Source: DATDRS01 sp035291605
GTDB taxonomy: Bacteria; Chloroflexota; Anaerolineae; Anaerolineales; UBA6663
DNA length: 11,116 nt
Direction: 5' to 3'
Assembly: GCA_035291605.1 (NCBI GenBank)
Contig: DATDRS010000270.1
Location: 1 to 11,116, forward strand
Shown: positions 1-6,736 of the stretch, one piece after another
Position numbering within the stretch: position 1 is the first letter of the stretch
How the letters are laid out: the number at the start of each line of letters is the position of its first letter
Made by a program: the position numbers and the translations under genes
The notes under the pieces: generated by a model
What the model was told of the DNA's origin: nothing
Database searches by the model: none
The model's input: the letters and a program-made list of their open reading frames with translations, nothing else

Positions 1-429
1 GCGCGTCCGGAAATAGTCGCCGCGCTTCTCTTCATAATCGCGCCGTCCTGGGCTTTGCTTATTGACTGGGGAAAGCAGCTCCAGACCCGTCACCAGCTTT
101 CCGGTGACAACCTCGTGCACTTCCAAAAAGGTCTCCTCGACTTCATCGCTCATCGGCACGTCCACTTCCAGCACGGCGGCATCGCCGAGAGGCAGGGAAC
201 TCAGTTTTTGCGGCGTCTGCGAGGCGATCACTGAGACGTCGGGCCGGCCGATGAAGACTAGATCAGCGGGCTTGAGGAGATACGTCCGGCTCTCCACGCC
301 CACGTAGTAGCGCGGCGCAAGGATGGGAGAGAGCACATCGGCAATCGCAATAATCAGCCGGTTATGCACATCCGGCCAGAGCGCCGGATGCTCAAGGTAC
401 GGGTCCATCCCCGGAAACGGCGAGCGCAT
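1..429 (-). CDS. DUF4058 family protein, N-terminal 143 residues (runs off the left edge)
   Basis: An open frame on the minus strand runs from ATG at 429 to the window edge without a stop. The product starts MRSPFPGMDPYLEHPALWPD and contains RYYVGVESRTYL, then PDVSV, then ELLSPVNKQSPGRRDYEEKR. These match, in order, the conserved opening and later blocks of DUF4058, a family of unknown function that I know from cyanobacteria, planctomycetes and Chloroflexota. The ELLSPxNK segment followed by charged residues resembles the core of some nuclease-fold proteins, but no activity is established and I assign none. ATG at 429 is preferred over an in-frame GTG at 435 because a good promoter places the transcript start at about 429, and because the family begins with this SPFPGMDP block. 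The gene is divergent from mobA. The C-terminal part lies outside the window. Family assignment is confident; function is unknown. Confidence 0.85.
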   Translation of the reverse strand, partial: MRSPFPGMDPYLEHPALWPDVHNRLIIAIADVLSPILAPRYYVGVESRTYLLKPADLVFIGRPDVSVIASQTPQKLSSLPLGDAAVLEVDVPMSDEVEETFLEVHEVVTGKLVTGLELLSPVNKQSPGRRDYEEKRGDYFRTR

Positions 430-464
430 GCTCACATTGTAAGCCTGGGCATGGGGGGCGTCAA
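429..464 (-). promoter_or_regulatory. Promoter of the DUF4058 gene, probably leaderless
   Basis: Read on the minus strand, a -35 hexamer TTGACG (464-459) is followed by a 17-bp spacer and a -10 hexamer TACAAT (441-436). Six bases then separate the -10 box from the ATG at 429, so transcription should begin at or next to the first base of the start codon. No Shine-Dalgarno sequence fits in that gap. The hexamers and spacing fit a standard sigma-70 type promoter; the leaderless start is inferred from spacing. Confidence 0.65.
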
Positions 465-470
465 TCAGGC

Positions 471-483
471 TATAATGCGTTTA
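471..483 (+). promoter_or_regulatory. -10 element of mobA, probably leaderless
   Basis: A perfect TATAAT lies at 471-476 and the mobA ATG begins at 483, again leaving exactly six bases. The expected transcription start is therefore the A of ATG, and there is no room for a ribosome binding site. No convincing -35 hexamer is seen 16-18 bp upstream; that stretch is occupied by the promoter of the divergent gene. The geometry mirrors the promoter on the other strand. Confidence 0.55.
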
Positions 484-1079
484 TGCAGCACCCGCTCACC
501 GTCGCCGTCCTCGCCGGCGGCAAAAGCTCCCGCATGGGCGTGGACAAATCGTTCGTCCGCGTGTTGGGCCGCCCGCTCATCGAAGACATCCTGGCGCAGG
601 TCGCCGGGATCGGCGCAGAAACAATCCTCATCACCAATCGCCCCGACGACTATCGTTATCTCGGCGCGCCGCTCTTCGCCGACGTCCTGCCCGACAAAGG
701 CGCACTCGGCGGCATCTACACGGCGCTTTATCATTCGTCGCAACCACATACTCTCTGCCTCGCCTGCGACATGCCTTTCGTCGTCTACCCGCTGTTGGAT
801 TACCTGATCTCGCTGATCCCGACCGGGGATGCGATTGTCCCGCGCCTCGCGGGGGAGGCCGAACCCTTCCGGGCGATCTACGCCCACGCCTGCCTCGGCC
901 CCATCCGCGCCGCGCTCGAAGGGGGCAAAATGCGCGTCATCAGCTTCTTCCCCGGCGTGCGCGTGCGCTTCGTGGACGAGCCGGAGATTGACCACTTCGA
1001 TCCCCAACGCCTTTCGTTCTTCAACGTCAACACGCCCGAAGATTTGGAGCAGGCCAGACGGCTGGCAACCACGCAATGA
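483..1079 (+). CDS. mobA: Molybdenum cofactor guanylyltransferase MobA
   Basis: This 198-residue protein has the full set of MobA signatures. The N-terminal nucleotide-binding loop LAGGKSSRMG (10-19) is followed by K22. D71 with the GALGGI segment (73-78) is the second substrate loop. CDMPF (95-99) carries the metal-binding Asp96. NVNTPEDL (181-188) is the usual C-terminal motif. Family members transfer GMP from GTP to molybdopterin-Mo in the cytoplasm, giving the dinucleotide form of the molybdenum cofactor used by enzymes such as formate dehydrogenases and nitrate reductases. The length is typical for MobA. The start at 483 is supported by a TATAAT ending six bases upstream. The stop overlaps the start of the next gene in an ATGA, so the two are likely co-transcribed and translationally coupled. 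No other cofactor gene or molybdoenzyme is in the window. Confidence 0.92.
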   Translation: MQHPLTVAVLAGGKSSRMGVDKSFVRVLGRPLIEDILAQVAGIGAETILITNRPDDYRYLGAPLFADVLPDKGALGGIYTALYHSSQPHTLCLACDMPFVVYPLLDYLISLIPTGDAIVPRLAGEAEPFRAIYAHACLGPIRAALEGGKMRVISFFPGVRVRFVDEPEIDHFDPQRLSFFNVNTPEDLEQARRLATTQ

Positions 1080-2161
1080 GCACCGCTGACTACCAAACCT
1101 TCGACCTGGCTGGCCCGCACTATAACCTCGGCTTCGTGCAGGGGGCGCGCACCGAGCGATTTGTCGTCCCCGCCTGGTGGCCCGCCCCGCCCGAACTGTC
1201 CTTCGCCGAGGCCTGCGCGCAACAGATGGCTGAGATCCACCCCCCTATCCTCGAAGAACTGCGCGGCTACGCCGATGGGCAGCGTTTGCCCTATGAAGAA
1301 CTGCTGCGCGGTGTGTGCCGCCGCTCGATGCGCCTCCGCGCGCCCTACAGCGCATCCCTCTACCCTGAAGGCGGCTGCTCCTCCTTTGCGCTCGTGGATG
1401 AGGACGGTCACATCCGCGTGGGGCGCAATTACGACTTTCATCCTGTCCAGCGCGTGCGTCAGCGCGTCCGGCTCAAGCCCCAGCAGGGCCGCCCGTCGCT
1501 GGGCATGCGCGGCTCCGTCCCTGGCGGGCGCTACGACGGCGCGAACGACGCGGGGTTGTTCGTCAGCCTGCACGTCGCGCTCTCCGACGAGCCAGACGAC
1601 TTGGCGCCCGGCCTACCCTTCCACTTGTTGCCCCGGCTCGTGCTGGAGACCTGCGCGACGACGCGCGAAGCGGTTGACCTCCTGACGCGCGTCCGGCATT
1701 TGCATTCCTTCAACTATCTCCTCGCCGACGCCGACGGCGATCTGGCGGTGGTCGAGGCCCACGCTATCCGCAGGCGGGTCATTGAACCGGAGCGCGCCCC
1801 GGGCGGCGTCGAAGCATTCATCGCATGCACCAACCACTTCCGCCACCCGGAGATGACTAGTCTCCAGCGTAATCGCAAACTCGTCCTCTCACGCAACCGG
1901 CTGGCGTTCCTCTACGCTCACGCGCCGCATCTCACCGATCACTGTTCACTGCTCACGGATCACCCTTCGTCTCTCTGCGGCCACTCCGGTGGTCACACCA
2001 CCCTCTGGAGCCTCACCGCCGACCTGACCGCGCGCAGCATCGCCTACGCGCGCGGCGCGCCCTGTGAGACGGAATATGAGCCTGTTCCCTGGCCGGGCCA
2101 GCCGCTGGCGGATAGCAGAGAGCGGATGACAGAGAGCGTATTCCTTATCGCGGTAAAATAG
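1076..2161 (+). CDS. C45-family autoproteolytic acyltransferase/hydrolase (Ntn hydrolase)
   Basis: The 361-residue product resembles peptidase family C45, the acyl-CoA:6-aminopenicillanate acyltransferase-like Ntn hydrolases. These self-cleave before a cysteine that then becomes the N-terminal nucleophile. The candidate is Cys101 in GGCSSF; the Gly100-Cys101 bond lies near the position of the cleaved bond in the fungal acyltransferase. Supporting motifs are GRNYDF (116-121), NDAGLFVSLHV (157-167), FNYLLADADG (212-221) and CTNHF (251-255), which carries the conserved Asn. Bacterial members hydrolyse or transfer acyl groups on amides, but the substrate cannot be read from sequence. The start ATG overlaps the mobA stop by 4 nt, with only weak Shine-Dalgarno resemblance. 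Residues about 281-297 (AHAPHLTDHCSLLTDHP) are encoded by a heptanucleotide repeat tract, in a loop between the TNH motif and the final HTTLWSL strand. The reading frame stays open, so the gene looks intact. Confidence 0.82.
   Translation: MSTADYQTFDLAGPHYNLGFVQGARTERFVVPAWWPAPPELSFAEACAQQMAEIHPPILEELRGYADGQRLPYEELLRGVCRRSMRLRAPYSASLYPEGGCSSFALVDEDGHIRVGRNYDFHPVQRVRQRVRLKPQQGRPSLGMRGSVPGGRYDGANDAGLFVSLHVALSDEPDDLAPGLPFHLLPRLVLETCATTREAVDLLTRVRHLHSFNYLLADADGDLAVVEAHAIRRRVIEPERAPGGVEAFIACTNHFRHPEMTSLQRNRKLVLSRNRLAFLYAHAPHLTDHCSLLTDHPSSLCGHSGGHTTLWSLTADLTARSIAYARGAPCETEYEPVPWPGQPLADSRERMTESVFLIAVK
1916..1964 (+). repeat. Degenerate heptanucleotide tandem repeat, core TCAC, inside a coding sequence
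   Basis: Seven consecutive 7-nt units fall in register at 1916, 1923, 1930, 1937, 1944, 1951 and 1958. Six of them fit GNTCACN or TCTCACC (for example GATCACT at 1937 and GTTCACT at 1944); the unit at 1923 is diverged. The total is 49 nt, not a multiple of three, yet the C45 frame is open through it and gives LTD-H repeats. Confidence 0.7.
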
Positions 2162-2169
2162 CAGTCAGC

Positions 2170-2239
2170 GGCTATGGGCTATAAGCCATATGCGATCAGT
2201 CATGTGCCATTAGCCATTCGCCATCCACCATATGCCATC
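2170..2239 (+). repeat. Degenerate heptanucleotide tandem repeat, consensus NGCCATN, ten units
   Basis: Ten 7-nt units run without interruption from 2170 to 2239, each close to NGCCATN (for example TGCCATT at 2205 and CGCCATC at 2219). The tract fills almost the whole gap between the C45 gene (stop at 2161) and the exonuclease gene. It supplies the exonuclease ATG, since the A ends unit nine and TG begins unit ten. No promoter or ribosome binding site is visible in the gap. Confidence 0.8.
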
Positions 2240-3551
2240 AGACCTCCGCGCCCGCCTCCAGCGCCTGCGCCTGCAAAAAGTCAAGCGCGAACTTCCTCCC
2301 GCCTCCCCGGCGCCCCGGCCCCCGCGCGCCCCGGCCCCCGCGCTCCCCGGCCGCGCAGTCACAACCCGCCTCGGCTCGTTTCAACTCGTCGAGAGCGTCT
2401 ACCCGCTGGACTACCAGCACGGCCCGGCGCGCTTCGGCGACTGGCTCGCGCACAGTCCGGCGACGGCGGCGCTCCTGGCCCGCGACGAAACGCTGGTTGG
2501 TTCTGATCTGAAGTCACTGGCTTTCATTGACACCGAAACGACTGGCCTTGCCGGGGGGACCGGGACCCTCGTATTTCTCGTGGGCGCGGGCGTGTTTGAC
2601 GGCGATCGCTTCGTCCTGCGCCAGTATTTCATGCGCGATCCGGGCGAGGAAGAAGCTCTGCTCAATGCGCTCGTCGCCGACCTGGCCGCGCGGGCGGGTT
2701 GGGTCACGTTCAACGGCCGTTCATTCGATCTGCCTCTGCTCGAAACGCGGTTGACGCTGATCGGCCAGCGCGGCGCGCTCGGGCAGCGGCCGCACCTCGA
2801 CCTGCTGCCTCCCGCTCGCCGCCTGTACCAGCGCCGCCTGCCGTCCTGCAAACTAGGCGAGATCGAGCACTCGGTCTTCAAAATCATCCGTGAGCAGGAC
2901 GACGTCCCTGGCGCGCTCATCCCGCAAATGTATCTCGACTACCTCCGCACCGGCGACGCCAGCGACATGCGCCGCGTGATTTATCACAACGCGATAGACA
3001 TTCTCTCGACGGTCACCCTGGCGACGCATCTGCTGGAGGTATTTGCCACCAAACTTGAGCCCGCAACTTCAAACTTCACACTTCACACCTCGCCTTCCAC
3101 CTATCTGCAAGCCGCAAACCGAAGTTCGCCGCCAGGAACGTCAGTTCTGCAACCCGAAGACCTGTTGCGCCTGGCCCACTGGCACGACGACAACGGCCGC
3201 GCCGCCGAAGCCGAAGCCGCCTATCGCCGCGCGCTGGAGGGGGAATTAGGCCTGGAGGCGCGCCGTGCGGGCCTCACCCGCCTGGCGGCATTGCTCAAGC
3301 GCATAGACCGCCGCGCCGAGGCCGCACCCCTGTGGGAGCAGCTGGCCTCGTTCACGCTCGACGATCCCGAGCCGTTTGTCGAGTTAGCCAAGTTTTACGA
3401 ATGGCACGAAACCGATATACTCCAGGCTGCGGCGTGGACCCGGCGCGCGCTGAATGTCGTCAACGGCTGGCCGCGCGGCTGGCGGCGCGCCGAGGCCGTC
3501 GCAGCCTTGCAGCACCGGCTGGAGCGATTGAATGGAAAACTCAAGGGCTAG
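2232..3551 (+). CDS. MrfB/YprB-like DEDD exonuclease with C-terminal TPR-like region
   Basis: The 439-residue protein has a ribonuclease H-like exonuclease domain (about 45-270) with the DEDD motifs. FIDTETTGL gives Asp100 and Glu102, TFNGRSFDLPLLETR gives Asp166, and YHNAIDILS gives His252 and Asp256. The C-terminal 308-435 region is helical with TPR-like repeats (AEAEAAYRRALEGE and similar). This order matches B. subtilis YprB, now MrfB, which acts with the helicase MrfA in mitomycin-type DNA damage repair. No MrfA-like helicase is in this window, so the partner is elsewhere or absent. Residues 21-40 are a Pro/Ala-rich linker. Residues about 276-306, between nuclease and TPR region, come from a second repeat tract. 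The ATG lies inside the upstream heptamer tract with no Shine-Dalgarno; MPSDLRARLQRLR is a plausible family N-terminus. Family is confident; the repair role is inferred from homology. Confidence 0.82.
   Translation: MPSDLRARLQRLRLQKVKRELPPASPAPRPPRAPAPALPGRAVTTRLGSFQLVESVYPLDYQHGPARFGDWLAHSPATAALLARDETLVGSDLKSLAFIDTETTGLAGGTGTLVFLVGAGVFDGDRFVLRQYFMRDPGEEEALLNALVADLAARAGWVTFNGRSFDLPLLETRLTLIGQRGALGQRPHLDLLPPARRLYQRRLPSCKLGEIEHSVFKIIREQDDVPGALIPQMYLDYLRTGDASDMRRVIYHNAIDILSTVTLATHLLEVFATKLEPATSNFTLHTSPSTYLQAANRSSPPGTSVLQPEDLLRLAHWHDDNGRAAEAEAAYRRALEGELGLEARRAGLTRLAALLKRIDRRAEAAPLWEQLASFTLDDPEPFVELAKFYEWHETDILQAAAWTRRALNVVNGWPRGWRRAEAVAALQHRLERLNGKLKG
3065..3120 (+). repeat. Degenerate heptanucleotide tandem repeat, core AACTTCA, inside the exonuclease gene
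   Basis: Three near-identical 7-nt units start at 3065, 3072 and 3079 (AACTTCA twice, then CACTTCA). Less clear units follow in the same register, including GCAAGCC at 3107 and GCAAACC at 3114. The tract encodes a Ser/Thr-rich linker between the nuclease and TPR-like regions and leaves the frame open. The first three units are clear; the later ones are tentative. Confidence 0.6.
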
Positions 3552-3578
3552 ACCCCTGGACGCAGAGTCTGTTTTGCC

Positions 3579-4799
3579 ATGAACATCCGCACCCTCACTT
3601 ACCTCGTGGATCCATCCTTCCCCGTCATGGCCGACCGGATCGCAGCGGCCGGGAAGGTCCTGTCCAGCATGAAGAGCGCGTTGCGAGACGCCGGCTACAC
3701 CGTCCAGGTGATGCGCCTGGCTTCAACGCCATTCCCGCTGATCGTCGGCGGCGACGCCGCTAAAGTCGTCTCCTTCGCGCAGGATCTGGAGGCGGCGTGC
3801 TTTGTCAACGAGATTGATTACGCGGCCATCGGCCCGGCGCGCCCTGGAGACGCGCCGGAACTCTTCACCGTCATCCCCGAAGCGATTAGCGCAACGCAAA
3901 ATATCATGGCCTCGGCCATCATCGCCGACCCTCTTGCGGGCGTCAGCCTCCCGGCTGTGCGCCTCGCCGCCGCCATCATCCACCGCTGCGCGACCCTGGC
4001 GCCGGACGGCTTTGGCAACCTGCGCTTTGGCGCGCTCGCCAACGTCCCCCCGGGAACGCCATTCGTCCCGGCGGCGTACCACGACGGGCACGCCCCGATC
4101 GTCTCGGTTGGCGTCGAGGCCGCCGACCTCGCCGTCAGCGCGTTCGACCAGGCCGCCTCGCTCGCCGAGGCGCGCACGACCCTGATCCACCATGTCGAAA
4201 CCGAAGCCCAGAAGATCTCCCAGATTGCCAAGCGCATTGGCGGCGTGCGCGGCCTGCAATTCGGCGGGATCGATTTTTCGCTGGCACCTTATCCTGAGAC
4301 GTCGCGTTCCATCGGCACCGCGCTCGAGCGGTTGAGCGGCAGCAAGGTGGGCGAGCACGGCACGCTGGCCGCTGCGGCTTTCATCGCCGACGCGCTGGGC
4401 CGGACCCGCTTCAAAAATGTCGGCTTCTCCGGCCTCTTCCTGCCGGTTTTCGAGGACGCAGTACTGGCGGCGCGCGCGGCGGAGGGAGTCCTGACCACCA
4501 ACGACCTGCTGCTCTATTCGAGCGTGTGCGGCACGGGCCTGGATACCGTGCCCCTGCCGGGCGATATTACCGTCGAGGCCCTCGCCGCCATCCTCGTGGA
4601 CGTGGGGGCGCTGGCCCTCCGGCTGAACAAGCCGCTCACCGCGCGGTTGATGCCCATCCCCGGCAAAAAGGCCGGGGACGCGGTGGCGTTCGAGTTTCCC
4701 TATTTCGCCCCCACCTGCGTCCTGGCTCCGCGCGCCTCTGGACTGGGCGGGCTGTTCGCCGGAAACGAGGCGTTCGACCTCGCGCCGCGATCCAGGTAA
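3579..4799 (+). CDS. DUF711 / UPF0210 (PFL-like) family protein
   Basis: The 406-residue product is a full-length-looking member of DUF711 (UPF0210). Diagnostic segments are GIDFSLAPYPE with SIG (230-246), EHGTLAAAAFIADAL (259-273), GFSGLFLPVFEDAVLAARA (282-300), and above all YSSVCGTGLDTVPLPGD (313-329), which is the family's best-conserved stretch with its Cys-Gly-Thr-Gly. The biochemical role of the family is not established to my knowledge. The conserved Cys and Glu/Asp residues suggest an enzyme, but that is only inference. No signal peptide or membrane segment is evident, so it should be cytoplasmic. The gene starts 27 nt after the exonuclease stop without a clear Shine-Dalgarno and probably shares its transcript. 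It was kept as one feature with ATG at 3579 because the N-terminus MNIRTLTYLVDP fits the family. Confidence 0.85.
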   Translation: MNIRTLTYLVDPSFPVMADRIAAAGKVLSSMKSALRDAGYTVQVMRLASTPFPLIVGGDAAKVVSFAQDLEAACFVNEIDYAAIGPARPGDAPELFTVIPEAISATQNIMASAIIADPLAGVSLPAVRLAAAIIHRCATLAPDGFGNLRFGALANVPPGTPFVPAAYHDGHAPIVSVGVEAADLAVSAFDQAASLAEARTTLIHHVETEAQKISQIAKRIGGVRGLQFGGIDFSLAPYPETSRSIGTALERLSGSKVGEHGTLAAAAFIADALGRTRFKNVGFSGLFLPVFEDAVLAARAAEGVLTTNDLLLYSSVCGTGLDTVPLPGDITVEALAAILVDVGALALRLNKPLTARLMPIPGKKAGDAVAFEFPYFAPTCVLAPRASGLGGLFAGNEAFDLAPRSR

Positions 4800-4855
4800 G
4801 TGACGGGTGATCGCGAAGCATGACGCGCTCCACGCCGCCCGACACAAGGAGAAAC

Positions 4856-6595
4856 ATGTCCACCGACGAAACCTTTCTCGTCCTGGGCGGCGGGGGGATG
4901 GTCGGCGCGCAGGTCGTTGACCAGATTGCCCGCAACCTCGCCCCGCGCCGCATCATCGTCGCCTCGCTGTACCAGCAGGAAGTCCGCGATGTGCTCACCC
5001 GCTTCACGCGCGAACACCCTGCCGTGCATTTCCTCGGCTTCTGGGGGGACGTCTTCCTGCGCTCCGAGTGGAACTCCCACGACCGCCGCCGCAGAGTCAC
5101 CCGTGCACAGCTCATGGGCGCGCCGGAGCACCGCGCCGCGCTGTACGAAGACCTGTTTGGCGACTTCGAAGCCGCCTACGCCAGATCGCAGCTCGTCCAG
5201 CTGATCCTCGAGCACAGGCCAAACGTGATCGTGGACAGCATCAACACCGCCACGGCGATCAGCTATCAGGATGTCTACACCGCCTCGGTCGTCGCCAAGC
5301 GCCGGTTCGAGGCGCTGGCCGCCCGGTTCAACCACGAAAACGCGCCGGCGTCCGAGTCCCTCGCCGAGGCGCGGGATACGCTGACCACGGCCGCGCGGGC
5401 GCTGGACTTGCTGCTCATCTCCCAGTCGGTCCCGCAACTGGTCCGGCACGTGTTGGTCATCCACCGCGCGATGGTCGAGGCCCAGACCCGGCTGTATCTC
5501 AAGATCGGCACCACCGGCACGGGCGGCATGGGGTTGAACATCCCTTATACCCATTCCGAAGATAAACCCTCGGCCAAACTCATGACCAAAACCGCAATCG
5601 CGTTCGCGCACACCGGCCTGATGTTCCTCATGGCGCGCACCTACGGTGGACCGGTTGTCAAAGAGATCAAGCCCGGCGCCATGATCGGCTACGCCGACAT
5701 CACCCGGCGCACCATCCGCGAGCGCGGCAAACCGGTTTTCGTCTTCACCAGCCGGACCGAGCCGCTCGGCGAGGCGCTCGTCCTGCACCAGCCGGAAGAA
5801 GACTACGAGCGCCTGGGCCGGCTGCAAATGGTCGTCGCCGACACGGGCGAGAACGGCCTCTTCACCAAAGGCGAATTCGAGGCGATCACCCACCTGCGGC
5901 AGATGGAATTCATCACGCCCGAGGAGATTGCGCGGCAGGCGGTGCTGGAGGTCAAAGGCAGCAACACCGGTTACGACGTGATTGCCGCGATTGACAGCGC
6001 GGTGATGAACCCGACCTACCGCGCCGGATACCTGCGGCACTTCGCGCTGGAGGAGATCGCCTGGCTCGAAAAGGAAACCAACTCGCACTCGGTCGCGCTC
6101 GGCCAGCTCGGCCCGCCGGAACTTGGCAAGCTGCTGTGGGAGGCTCACCTGCTCAAGCTCAAGTTCGGCACGCTCAGCGCCGTGCTGGAGCGACCGGCGG
6201 AGGTCCTCTCGGCGGAGACTTTCGCGCTGGTCGAGGGAGACGCCAACTTGAGGCAGACGATCACCTCGGTGGGTCTGCCGGTTCTCACGCCCGACGGCTG
6301 CTCGTTGATGCGCGGGCCGTTCATCCGCATCCCCGAAGCGCCGGGGCTGAACGCCGTGCGGCTCACGCCGGAGAACGTCGAGCAGTGGGCCGACAAAGGC
6401 TGGGTGGACCTGCGCCCTAAAAATTTTGAACGCTGGCGCGAGCGGTTCAACCGCATGCAGCGCGAGGCGCAAAAACTGCGCGGGCGCGGCTCCGCTGCCA
6501 TCACCCGGCAAGCCTACCTGTCGGATGGCATCTCGATTGGCGCGGTGGTGGGCTGGATTCTAAATAACGAAATGGATGCCTATCGCATTAAGTAA
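4856..6595 (+). CDS. Rossmann-fold NAD(P)-binding protein of unknown function
   Basis: The 579-residue product begins with a glycine-rich dinucleotide-binding turn, FLVLGGGGMVGAQVVDQIA (7-25), as in dehydrogenases and extended SDR or saccharopine dehydrogenase-like proteins. A later glycine-rich block, KIGTTGTGGMGLNIPYTHSE (216-235), looks like an active-site or second binding loop. VDSINTATAISYQDVY (126-141) may close the nucleotide domain. The C-terminal third has no motif I recognise. I do not know a characterised homologue, so the oxidoreductase role is inferred only from the N-terminal loop. The ATG at 4856 is chosen over an in-frame ATG at 4820 because AAGGAG (4846-4851) lies just before it and the Rossmann strand follows directly. 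The gene is 56 nt downstream of the DUF711 gene, and its TAA abuts a palindromic repeat followed by a terminator, so it is the last gene of the block. Confidence 0.7.
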   Translation: MSTDETFLVLGGGGMVGAQVVDQIARNLAPRRIIVASLYQQEVRDVLTRFTREHPAVHFLGFWGDVFLRSEWNSHDRRRRVTRAQLMGAPEHRAALYEDLFGDFEAAYARSQLVQLILEHRPNVIVDSINTATAISYQDVYTASVVAKRRFEALAARFNHENAPASESLAEARDTLTTAARALDLLLISQSVPQLVRHVLVIHRAMVEAQTRLYLKIGTTGTGGMGLNIPYTHSEDKPSAKLMTKTAIAFAHTGLMFLMARTYGGPVVKEIKPGAMIGYADITRRTIRERGKPVFVFTSRTEPLGEALVLHQPEEDYERLGRLQMVVADTGENGLFTKGEFEAITHLRQMEFITPEEIARQAVLEVKGSNTGYDVIAAIDSAVMNPTYRAGYLRHFALEEIAWLEKETNSHSVALGQLGPPELGKLLWEAHLLKLKFGTLSAVLERPAEVLSAETFALVEGDANLRQTITSVGLPVLTPDGCSLMRGPFIRIPEAPGLNAVRLTPENVEQWADKGWVDLRPKNFERWRERFNRMQREAQKLRGRGSAAITRQAYLSDGISIGAVVGWILNNEMDAYRIK

Positions 6596-6619
6596 GGGCG
6601 TTCAAGGGAACGCCCCTGC
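6596..6619 (-). repeat. Small palindromic repeat at the stop codon, copy in minus orientation
   Basis: GGGCGTTC (6596-6603) and GAACGCCC (6608-6615) form a perfect 8-bp stem with a 4-nt loop, beginning one base after the TAA at 6593-6595. Read on the minus strand it starts GCAGGGGCGTTC, close in layout to the GTAGGG- and GTAAGGG-led hairpins at 7698 and 7833. No T-run follows, so it is not a terminator by itself. Membership in the same family is inferred. Confidence 0.5.
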
Positions 6620-6633
6620 GGCGCGTATGCACC

Positions 6634-6665
6634 CTCCCGCCCGCGCGTCGGCGGGAGTTTGTTTT
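6634..6665 (+). terminator. Rho-independent terminator of the five-gene block
   Basis: CTCCCGCC (6634-6641) and GGCGGGAG (6650-6657) form an 8-bp GC-rich stem with an 8-nt loop, followed by TTTGTTTT (6658-6665). It lies 39 nt after the stop at 6595 and before the next gene. Confidence 0.8.
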
Positions 6666-6736
6666 CTCCGAGGCCTGAACCGGCGGGGATCGTTTTGAGT
6701 AATCTGTAGTCGGAATAGATGTTCGGAGACATGATC

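Noticed and set aside
465..1076. 203-codon minus-strand open frame opposite mobA
   Set aside because: MobA motifs on the plus strand explain the region, and this frame is a composition artefact.
1988..2002. Hairpin GGTGGT/ACCACC in the C45 gene
   Set aside because: It is a short stem inside the conserved coding stretch for GGHTTLW, with no T-run and no partner copy, so it is likely chance.
3723..4847. 374-codon minus-strand open frame opposite the DUF711 gene
   Set aside because: The plus-strand protein has the conserved DUF711 motifs; the antisense product matches nothing I know.
4700..6511. 603-codon open frame on the minus strand opposite the Rossmann protein gene
   Set aside because: It is rich in Arg, Gly, Asp, Glu and His with no recognisable motif, as expected for an antisense shadow of a GC-rich gene. 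The plus-strand frame has a ribosome binding site and clear motifs.
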